Assembly: GCA_903912275.1 (NCBI GenBank) | Contig: CAIWGR010000318.1 | Location: 1 to 6,752 of the forward strand | Direction: 5' to 3' | Source: an uncultured delta proteobacterium | GTDB taxonomy: Bacteria > Myxococcota_A > Bradymonadia > REDH01 | Length of the DNA: 6,752 nucleotides | Shown: piece after piece, positions 1 through 5,495 of the stretch | Layout of the letters: the number at the start of each line of letters is the position of its first letter | Numbering within the stretch: the stretch's first letter is position 1 | Notes under the pieces: model-generated | The model's database searches: none | Told to the model about the DNA's origin: nothing | The model's input: the letters and a program-made list of their open reading frames with translations, nothing else | Translations under genes and position numbers: made by a program

Positions 1-896
1 CGGATGCGCCAGTCGCGCCCGCTGCTCCGGTCGTGACGGCAGCCCCCGTCCCGATCGTCGAGTTGGAGTTGGAGCTGGTGGAGTTTGAGCCCGTGACGCC
101 GTCATCGAGCGCCTCGCTGCAGGCCTCGCCCGTTGTTGCTGCTATCTCGGAGTCTGCTTTCGCGGCGTCTGAGCCTCGGCCGAGCGGTTCGGCTGCGGCG
201 CTTCCGCCTCCGGTTGACCTGGAGGAGTTGCTGCCGCTTTCCCCGCTCACGTCGACCGCGGAGAGGCCGGCGGTTCGCCTCGACAAGGCGCCCGCAATGG
301 AGGGCGGTGCGCCGTCATCCAGCCCGGCGACGGTCATCGAAGTATCTCGCGCGCCGGCGACGGTGAGCCAGCCGTTGTCCGAAGAGCTGCTGGCGGCGCT
401 GGTTGGAGCTGCCGATTCGGGGAGCTCCTATCCGAACGAACCCTCGCCGGAGCATGCCGAGAGCCCTGATGCCGCTCCCGAGGTTTCGCGGGCGGTCCTG
501 GCAGAGGAGTTGAGCGTTGCGGCGGATGCCGCGCTGACGCCGATGGCCAGGCCGCTCAGCCTCGATGCCAAACTTCAATCGACCCAGGCCGCCGGCTTCA
601 TGAGCGGCAACTTTGCATCGGTGAGCGGCAGTTTCCCGGGCGTGTCGGGAAGCTACCCGTCTGTGATGGGGTCGCGCGCCTCGCTCGACCCGGAGTTCCG
701 CGGGCTGTTCGACAGCTACCAGGCAGCGCGCAAGGCCTGCGGAGAGTCGACCGACAAGCACACCCACGCGAAATTCCTCGAGCGGGTTCTCAAGAATCGC
801 GAGGAGATCATCGCCAAGACGGGCTGCAAGGATGTCTCGTTTGAGGCGATCATCAAAGAGGGCAAGGCCTCGCTGAAGGCCACGCCTATCCGCTAG
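1..896 (+). CDS. MXAN_5187-type C-terminal domain protein (5' partial)
   Basis: The reading frame is open from base 3 to the TAG at 894-896, giving 297 visible residues. The start lies upstream of the window; the GTG at 33 is only an internal candidate because the frame stays open and equally Pro/Ala-rich before it. Most of the protein is low-complexity, rich in Ala, Pro, Ser and Glu, and probably disordered. It includes an acidic alternating stretch (VELELELVEFE, about 54-89) and three heptapeptide repeats (603-665). The last ~65 residues (696-893) are different: compact, charged and likely helical (FRGLFDSYQAARKACGES, then KFLERVLKNREEIIAKTGC, ending KASLKATPIR). From memory this matches the domain named after Myxococcus MXAN_5187, including the two Cys and the terminal KATP. 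Its function is not known to me. The stop overlaps the convergent tlyA stop. The domain call is fairly firm; any role is open. Confidence 0.8.
   Translation, partial: DAPVAPAAPVVTAAPVPIVELELELVEFEPVTPSSSASLQASPVVAAISESAFAASEPRPSGSAAALPPPVDLEELLPLSPLTSTAERPAVRLDKAPAMEGGAPSSSPATVIEVSRAPATVSQPLSEELLAALVGAADSGSSYPNEPSPEHAESPDAAPEVSRAVLAEELSVAADAALTPMARPLSLDAKLQSTQAAGFMSGNFASVSGSFPGVSGSYPSVMGSRASLDPEFRGLFDSYQAARKACGESTDKHTHAKFLERVLKNREEIIAKTGCKDVSFEAIIKEGKASLKATPIR
603..686 (+). repeat. Heptapeptide tandem repeat inside the partial CDS
   Basis: Three consecutive 21-base units encode SGNFASV, SGSFPGV and SGSYPSV (603-623, 624-644, 645-665). A degenerate fourth unit, MGSRASL, follows (666-686). The shared pattern is S-G-[NS]-[FY]-x-x-V. 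The repeat lies between the disordered region and the conserved C-terminal domain. DNA identity between units is moderate, so the copies are probably old or selected at protein level. Confidence 0.7.
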
Positions 897-1675
897 TCGG
901 CGTCGCTGGCCTGTGCGATGACGACCGCGTCGGTGAGGCGGGCCCAGAGCAGATACTCCACGTTGCCCATCGGGCCGATGGTCTCACAGTCCACGCCGCC
1001 GAGCACCTCGAGGCCCAGGGCGCGCGCCTCGTCGGTCACGCGGGCGATGGCTTCGGAGCGAGCATCGGCGTCTCGGACGACCCCGTTCTTGCCGAGCAGC
1101 GCGGGACCGACCTCGAACTGGGGTTTGACCAGTGCGACCAGCTGGGCATCGGCGGAGAGGAAGCGGAGGGTGGGCGGCAGAACCTTGCCGAGGCCGATAA
1201 AGGAGCAGTCGATGACGGCGAGCGAGGGTGGTTCAGGGATGCGCGATGCTTCGAGCGTCCGGATGTTGGCGCGCTCGAGGACGACGACGCGGGGGTCGCT
1301 GCGGAGCTTCCAGGCGAGCTGGCCGTAGCCCACATCGACGGCATAGACGCGGGCGGCGCCACGTTGCAGGAGGCAGTCGGTGAAGCCGCCGGTGGAGGCG
1401 CCGACGTCGATGGCGGTGGCACCCGTGACATCGATGCCGAAGTGGATGAGCGCCTGCTCGAGTTTGAGGCCGCCGCGCGAGACGAAGCGGAGACCGCCGC
1501 CGGTGAGCGAGAGGTCTGCGTCGAGCGCGACCATGGTGCCGGGCTTGTCGATGACGGTGGTGCCGACGCGGACCTCGCCGGCAAGGATGCGGGCGCGGGC
1601 CCGCTCGCGGGAGACCTCAAGTTCGCGTTCGACGAGGAGGAGGTCGATCCGCTGCTTTCCCGCTTTTTTCGTCAC
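893..1675 (-). CDS. tlyA: TlyA family rRNA 2'-O-methyltransferase
   Basis: TlyA is an S-adenosylmethionine-dependent methyltransferase that 2'-O-methylates cytidines of 16S and, in many species, 23S rRNA; older annotations call it hemolysin A. The 260-aa product has the family's normal length. An N-terminal S4 RNA-binding domain (about residues 8-58) is followed by the hallmark SRGGLKLE (66-73). Next comes a Rossmann/FtsJ-type domain with the SAM loop DVGASTGGFTDCLLQRGA (90-107) and DVGYGQL. K71, D156, K184 and E240 fit the K-D-K-E catalytic tetrad. The GTG at 1675 is chosen because it overlaps the ispA stop as GTGA and starts just before the S4 domain. An in-frame ATG at 1726 would add 17 Arg-rich residues inside ispA. 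No strong ribosome site precedes the GTG, which fits translational coupling. Its stop overlaps the convergent gene's stop (CTAG, 893-896). Confidence 0.95.
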   Translation of the reverse strand: MTKKAGKQRIDLLLVERELEVSRERARARILAGEVRVGTTVIDKPGTMVALDADLSLTGGGLRFVSRGGLKLEQALIHFGIDVTGATAIDVGASTGGFTDCLLQRGAARVYAVDVGYGQLAWKLRSDPRVVVLERANIRTLEASRIPEPPSLAVIDCSFIGLGKVLPPTLRFLSADAQLVALVKPQFEVGPALLGKNGVVRDADARSEAIARVTDEARALGLEVLGGVDCETIGPMGNVEYLLWARLTDAVVIAQASDAD

Positions 1676-2568
1676 GGACGGGCGCGGAGCGCGGCGGCTG
1701 CGACGGCGGCCCGCTCTTCGACCCAATCCACGATCAGGTGGCAGGCCTCGGTGGTCTCAACCCGCTCGCCGAGCAGGTCGCGACAAGCGGCGACGTCGGA
1801 GGCAACGAGTTCGATGGCGGGCTCGATGCCCTGGGCGAGCGCGTAGTTGACGAGGGCCTCATGGGCCCCGCCGGCCTCACCGACGTCCAGCGCATCTTCG
1901 AGGTCATCGCCCACCTGGAAGGCTCGGCCGAGCAGCTCGCCGAAGCGAACGGCGCGGCCGATGGTCAGTTCGTCGGCCTCGGCACAGAGGGCGCCCATGA
2001 GCGCGGCGACGCGGAAGAGGGCGCCCGTCTTCTCGGCGTGGAGTTGGAGCACCTGCTCGGCCGTCGCGGACTCGGCGCGGATGTCCCGGACCTGGCCTCC
2101 GACCATGCCGGCGGCGCCGGCTGCGTCTGCGAGGGCGAGCACAGCGCGCAGCTTGCGGGCGGGGTCTGCGGGAGCGGAGGCAGAGGCGGCGCGTTCGAAG
2201 GCTGCGGCTTGGAGGGCATCGCCGACGAGGATGCCCATGGCCTCGCCATACTTCACATGGACGGTCGGGAGGCCGCGTCGGAGGAGGTCGTTGTCCATGC
2301 TGGGCAGATCGTCGTGGACGAGGCTGTAGGCATGGATGAGTTCAACGGAACAGCCGAGGTCGAGTGCGTCGGTGTCGCGGCCGCCGAAGGCGCGGCAGGT
2401 GGCGGCGGCGAGGATGGGGCGCATGCGCTTGCCGCCGGCGCGAACGGCGTAGGCCATCGCTTCGAGGAGGAGCGGGTGGCCCTGCCAGCGGGCGATGTGG
2501 GCGTCGAGCCGCTCGTCCACAGCGAGGCGGATGGGGTCGATGTGGGTCTGCCAGGGCGTCTTGGTCAC
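1672..2568 (-). CDS. ispA: Short-chain polyprenyl diphosphate synthase, IspA type
   Basis: Predicted to condense isopentenyl diphosphate with allylic diphosphates to farnesyl or geranylgeranyl diphosphate, in the cytosol, for quinones, undecaprenyl lipid carrier or carotenoids. The product is 298 aa, typical for IspA. Visible motifs are GGKRMRP (45-51, isopentenyl diphosphate binding), first Asp-rich motif DDLPSMDND (86-94), GGQ near 157-159, EKTG (179-182), and second Asp-rich motif DDLED (221-225) in FQVGDDLED. After this the family normally has a loop of about 15 residues ending in Gly-Lys-x-x-Tyr. Here the sequence goes directly to GGAHEALVNYALAQGIE, so the loop is short and that Lys is missing. 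The GTG start at 2568 forms a GTGA overlap with the upstream stop and has GAGG six bases upstream. Product chain length cannot be assigned with confidence from sequence alone. Confidence 0.92.
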   Translation of the reverse strand: MTKTPWQTHIDPIRLAVDERLDAHIARWQGHPLLLEAMAYAVRAGGKRMRPILAAATCRAFGGRDTDALDLGCSVELIHAYSLVHDDLPSMDNDLLRRGLPTVHVKYGEAMGILVGDALQAAAFERAASASAPADPARKLRAVLALADAAGAAGMVGGQVRDIRAESATAEQVLQLHAEKTGALFRVAALMGALCAEADELTIGRAVRFGELLGRAFQVGDDLEDALDVGEAGGAHEALVNYALAQGIEPAIELVASDVAACRDLLGERVETTEACHLIVDWVEERAAVAAAALRARP

Positions 2569-3353
2569 GGTCGGCCTCGCTTTTGCCAGTAGCCCAGGAG
2601 CGGCTGTTCTCGCCGGGCGGCGGGTAGATAGCCCATCGCATCGCGAAAGGCACGCTGCGTCTGCCGGCCGGCGGCAGTGCGACCGTCCGTAGGCGTGGGA
2701 AAGAGTTGGTAGAGCGTGCCACCGGGTAGCTCCCGTGCTGTCACCCCATCGGGGAGCGGCGCTGGTGGGTCGAGCCGTTCGGCGAGGGCCGCGCTGTGGT
2801 AGGTGAGCCAGTTGGCGCAGTAACGCATGGTTCCGCGGTTGTTTTCGAGGCCTGCCGGGTCGTCTGCATCGAGGCCAACGCGATCGATGCCGAAGCCGGA
2901 GGCGGCGAGGGCCAGCGAGGTGTTGTCGGCGGCGTGCAGGTCGGTGTCGTGCGAGCCAAGCCAGTAGGGTGTGAGCTGCTCGCACCAGGAGGAGGCGAGG
3001 GCCGTCCAAGCGGCGAGGCGGTCGGGGGGCTCGAGGTGGGTGCGGGCGACACGGAGTTCGAGGATGGAGGCCTCTTCACCCGTGTAGGGGTGGAGCCCGA
3101 AGTGCCACTCGAGGGTGGCATCGGTGGCTATCAACCTCGCGCGGGCCGGGATCATGGAGGCTGGCCCCGATAGCAGTCTGGCCACGGAATCGGGCCCCTT
3201 TGCGAAGCTTCTTCCTGTCACATCGTTGACCTCGGCCCACGCAAGATGCAGAGTGGCGGCGACCTGTGCAGCGAGCTGGCCGAAGAGGCCGTCGGTACGG
3301 AGTTCGAGCGGCGTGGAGGTCTTGAGAAAGATGGTCTGGTCGGCGAGATTCAC
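2565..3353 (-). CDS. Unrecognised 262-aa protein, first gene of the ispA-tlyA operon
   Basis: I do not recognise this protein. It is soluble, with no signal peptide or membrane segment. It opens with a likely beta strand (ADQTIFLKTSTPLEL), then a helix (GLFGQLAAQVAATLHLAW), a region rich in Trp, His and Asp (HPYTGEEASILELRV; WCEQLTPYWLGSHDTDLHAADN), and a C-terminal part containing TMRYCANWLTYHSAALAERL, GGTLYQLFPTPTD and QTQRAFRDAMGYLP. The layout loosely resembles Imm52/DUF5953-like proteins common in myxobacteria, but this is a weak impression. The GTG at 3353 is chosen because GGAGA lies four bases upstream and the first predicted strand follows at once; frame further upstream is low-complexity and lies under the divergent lipoprotein gene. 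The stop overlaps the ispA start as GTGA, so the two are probably co-translated. The gene is real by frame and context, but its function is unknown. Confidence 0.75.
   Translation of the reverse strand: MNLADQTIFLKTSTPLELRTDGLFGQLAAQVAATLHLAWAEVNDVTGRSFAKGPDSVARLLSGPASMIPARARLIATDATLEWHFGLHPYTGEEASILELRVARTHLEPPDRLAAWTALASSWCEQLTPYWLGSHDTDLHAADNTSLALAASGFGIDRVGLDADDPAGLENNRGTMRYCANWLTYHSAALAERLDPPAPLPDGVTARELPGGTLYQLFPTPTDGRTAAGRQTQRAFRDAMGYLPAARREQPLLGYWQKRGRP
2575..2578 (-). promoter_or_regulatory. Ribosome binding site of ispA
   Basis: On the minus strand GAGG stands six bases before the GTG at 2568. It lies inside the end of the preceding coding sequence and supports the GTG over other starts. 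Confidence 0.55.
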
Positions 3354-3378
3354 GAGTTCTCCGCGGGGTGCAGAAGAG
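3354..3378. other. 25-bp divergent intergenic gap
   Basis: This is the only non-coding gap longer than one base in the window. It separates the GTG at 3353 (minus) from the ATG at 3379 (plus). It holds the GGAGA ribosome site of the minus gene and is too short for two promoters. No convincing -10/-35 pair is visible in it, so both promoters probably lie within the opposite gene's 5' coding region. Confidence 0.7.
3358..3362 (-). promoter_or_regulatory. Ribosome binding site of the 262-aa gene
   Basis: GGAGA on the minus strand, four bases before the GTG at 3353. It is the main reason for choosing that start. Confidence 0.6.
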
Positions 3379-4041
3379 ATGCGCCGCCGGCGCTTTCGGT
3401 GTGGCGCAGCGTTTCGTTTTGCCCTGCCCTTTGCGCTGATTGTGTGGCTGCTGGCAAGTTGCGGGAGCGCTGCGCCGGTGGCTCTGCCGCCGGAGGCCTG
3501 CAAGGCCATGCTCCCCGCGCTGCAGGGCCGGACAGCGACGATGAGCCACCCCGAGTCGGGCGCGACGACAGAGCTCACCTGGTCGGTCGCCGATGCGCGC
3601 CTTACCGAACGGCGGAGCGACGGGAGCGCGAGTACCTTCGTCTGCACCGCCAAGGGGCTCGCGCTGGAGAGCCATACGGAGGGCGGCCAAGCTGTGTCGT
3701 TCGAGCCGCCCGTGCTGATTGCGCCTCGGGCGGCGGGCTACGGCGAGTATGAGGGCGACTGGCGTGCGGGCCGTCTCAAGATGGGCCGCTACCGGTTTGC
3801 CTGGGATGCCGCCGATGCAGACCGGGTGGGCGACCTGCCGCTCAAGGGCGGCCTCTGGCGTTCGATGCGTTCGGCGCTGGTGCTCGAACAGTCGGACGGT
3901 GAGACCAGCTACGCCACCGACAGCGTCTGGTCGCTCACTGCGGAGGGCTGGATCTGCGTACGCCGAATGCAGGTGATGGATGGGGACGAGCACACGGTCG
4001 GCGTGGAGAACCTGACTGCGATCTCGCCCGTGAAGCGCTAG
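3379..4041 (+). CDS. Putative outer-membrane lipoprotein, unknown function
   Basis: The 220-aa product begins with an Arg-rich n-region (MRRRRFR), a hydrophobic segment (about 12-26) and the lipobox L-A-S-C, so signal peptidase II should cut before the lipid-modified C28. The residue after C28 is Gly, not Asp, which by the Lol rule suggests the outer membrane. The mature part looks beta-rich, with regular alternation (GATTELTWSVADARLTE, STFVCTAKGLALES, YEGDWRAGRLKMGRYRFAW, WSLTAEGWICVRRMQV) like a small barrel or sandwich. Mature Cys at 41, 89 and 193 could allow a disulfide. I recognise no family. The ATG at 3379 is chosen because it opens the signal peptide; its ribosome site is weak (AGAAGAG adjoining the start, GGGG further up). 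The gene is divergent from the 262-aa gene and ends in a CTAG overlap with the convergent membrane-protein gene. It is the only plus-strand gene between two minus-strand operons. Confidence 0.82.
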   Translation: MRRRRFRCGAAFRFALPFALIVWLLASCGSAAPVALPPEACKAMLPALQGRTATMSHPESGATTELTWSVADARLTERRSDGSASTFVCTAKGLALESHTEGGQAVSFEPPVLIAPRAAGYGEYEGDWRAGRLKMGRYRFAWDAADADRVGDLPLKGGLWRSMRSALVLEQSDGETSYATDSVWSLTAEGWICVRRMQVMDGDEHTVGVENLTAISPVKR

Positions 4042-4427
4042 GCGATCGGCTTCGGGCGCCTGGCTTCGACATGGAGGCTGGCGTGGCTGCCCGAGCGGAG
4101 CGCAGGCTGGCTCGCAGAGGAGAAGCCGCGGCTGCGGCGGAGGATCTTGGCGCCTTCGGGTTGGTCGTTCGGAAGCGCGGGCGGAGCGACGTCCGTCGCG
4201 GCGACTTCCAAGGCAGCGAGCGGGAGGGGCGCCACCGGTGCTGCAGCGGGTGCGCTCGGTGGGGCGCGGCGCACGGGGGTGACCTGCTGGCGCGCGCGCC
4301 GAGCGGGCTGGGCCGTGCGGAGCTGCCCGTTTCCAACAAGGCGGCTCGCCCACCAGAGACCGCCGCCGAGCAGCAGCGCGAGCGCAGCGACCAGGAGGAG
4401 GAAGGTCTGGGGGGAGAGGTATCTCAC
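4038..4427 (-). CDS. Small single-pass membrane protein, unknown function
   Basis: The 129-aa product has one strong hydrophobic segment near the N-terminus (about residues 8-27, FLLLVAALALLLGGGLWWA). It is followed by an Arg-rich stretch (RRARQQVTPVRRAP) and an Ala/Pro-rich tail that is probably disordered, ending in a basic segment. There is no lipobox Cys, so this looks like a membrane anchor rather than a lipoprotein. The many Arg after the segment would by the positive-inside rule favour a cytoplasmic tail, but orientation is uncertain. Support for the gene: the GTG start overlaps the stop of the MBL-fold gene as GTGA (4424-4427), the stop is shared as CTAG with the convergent lipoprotein gene, and third codon positions are strongly G/C. 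It is last in the operon with the hydrolase and ABC ATPase. No family recognised. Confidence 0.72.
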   Translation of the reverse strand: MRYLSPQTFLLLVAALALLLGGGLWWASRLVGNGQLRTAQPARRARQQVTPVRRAPPSAPAAAPVAPLPLAALEVAATDVAPPALPNDQPEGAKILRRSRGFSSASQPALRSGSHASLHVEARRPKPIA

Positions 4428-5494
4428 GCGAGTCCGAGCGGGTCTGTGGAACGGACAATCGTCCTGTAGTCGGCCGCAGCATCGTAGTCGGCGGCGACGA
4501 CATCAAGATTCTCGATGGCCAGGTAGCGGAGCTCGTGCAGATACTCGACGTGGGCGCCCACTTCGCTCTGCGCCAGCAGCAGGCTGAAGCCTGCCACATG
4601 GGGAAAGAGGTGGAGGGTGATCTCGGTGAGGTTGCGGGGCCGTTCGCGGCAGGCCTCGAGCACGAGTCGGAGGCGATTGGCGTGGTGGGTCTGGGTCTCG
4701 AAGATGCGCTGCCCGATTTGTCGGATGGGCGCCTCGTGGGCGCCGAGCCCGAGGGCGAAGGTGCCCCAACCTTTGAGCTTGTCGAGGGAGCGGAGGTAAT
4801 TCTCGAGGCCGGTGAAGGGGGTGATGGACTGCGGCCGCTGCGCAGGGGTGATGCGGCTGAGGAGGTGGTCGGCGGTGAGGACCACATCGTCGATGGCGAT
4901 GCAGATCATGCCGGGGCAGTGGCCTGGGACATGAAGGATGGGCCAGCGGCCTGCGATGCGGTCGCCGTTGCGCAGGCGGCGGTCGGGCTCGAGGTCTTGG
5001 AAGTAGTCCTTCTCGGTCTGGTAGATGTCGACCAGGTCGGTGACCGCGGCGGGCTCCATGCCGGCTCGGCGGAGGAAGACGGCGACGTCGCGGGAGGCGA
5101 TGATGAGCCGCTCGCGGAAGCCCTCGAGGACGCGGGCGTCGAGCTCGTGAATGGAGAGCGGCAGCCCCATCTCGCGGAAGCGCCCTGCCCCGCCGAAGTG
5201 GTCGATGTGGGCGTGGCTGACGATGACCTCGCTGAGGTCCTGCAGGCGGGTCTTCACGCCGAACTCGGCGCGGACGAAGTCCATGCAGGCGTCGAGCTGG
5301 TCGTGCGAGAGGTGGGTGCCGCAGTCGAAGAGGAAGGGGTGGTCGGGGTCGTCGACGAGGAAGAGGTTGTTGAGGTGGCCGGGGAAACTCTGGACGGGGA
5401 GCAGGTAGATAAGGGTGCCGCCCTCGGTGCGGATTTCGGCGGGGCCGATGGGTTGGCCTTTGCCGTTGGACTTGTAGTCGCTGATGGTTGCCAT
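4424..5494 (-). CDS. Metallo-beta-lactamase-fold hydrolase, LACTB2-like layout
   Basis: The 356-aa cytosolic protein carries the metal ligands of the family: HAHIDH (94-99), H192 in HVPGHCPG, D209 in LTADHLL and H253 in GLGAHE. It should bind two metal ions, usually zinc, and hydrolyse an ester, thioester or phosphodiester bond. Before the HxHxDH come NNLFLVDD and FLFDCGTH, the usual opening strands. After H253 there is a ~100-residue C-terminal region (HHANRLRLVLEACRERPRNLTEITLHLFP, then GAHVEYLHELRYLAIE) that looks like the winged-helix tail of LACTB2-type members. The region between (about 117-175) is helical and longer than in minimal family members. The ATG at 5494 is one base after the ABC gene's TAA and has AGAGG six bases upstream. 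The substrate cannot be told from sequence; neighbours suggest an envelope or lipid link, which is inference only. Confidence 0.9.
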   Translation of the reverse strand: MATISDYKSNGKGQPIGPAEIRTEGGTLIYLLPVQSFPGHLNNLFLVDDPDHPFLFDCGTHLSHDQLDACMDFVRAEFGVKTRLQDLSEVIVSHAHIDHFGGAGRFREMGLPLSIHELDARVLEGFRERLIIASRDVAVFLRRAGMEPAAVTDLVDIYQTEKDYFQDLEPDRRLRNGDRIAGRWPILHVPGHCPGMICIAIDDVVLTADHLLSRITPAQRPQSITPFTGLENYLRSLDKLKGWGTFALGLGAHEAPIRQIGQRIFETQTHHANRLRLVLEACRERPRNLTEITLHLFPHVAGFSLLLAQSEVGAHVEYLHELRYLAIENLDVVAADYDAAADYRTIVRSTDPLGLA

Positions 5495-5495
5495 C

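Noticed and set aside
1676..1726. N-terminal extension of TlyA to an ATG at 1726
   Set aside because: It would add 17 Arg-rich residues not typical of the family and overlap ispA by about 55 bp. The GTG at 1675 gives a GTGA junction and the normal length.
1738..2592. Plus-strand open frame (284 codons) antisense to ispA
   Set aside because: The minus frame holds both Asp-rich motifs of polyprenyl synthases. The plus product is Gly/Ala/Glu-rich low complexity.
2569..3009. N-terminal extension of IspA into the upstream gene
   Set aside because: The extra ~147 residues are Arg/Pro-rich and off-frame to the 262-aa gene. The family begins near the GTG at 2568.
3354..3653. N-terminal extension of the 262-aa protein to an ATG at 3653
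   Set aside because: It would lie under the lipoprotein signal peptide and is low-complexity. GGAGA before the GTG at 3353 favours the shorter form.
4071..4469. Plus-strand open frame (132 codons) opposite the small membrane protein
   Set aside because: It has no signal, motif or start context, while the minus frame has a clear membrane segment and exact junctions with both neighbours.
3076..4887. Minus-strand open frame of 603 codons crossing the lipoprotein gene
   Set aside because: Its composition (Arg/Ala/Pro/Ser) is that of an off-frame shadow, and it conflicts with three better-supported genes.
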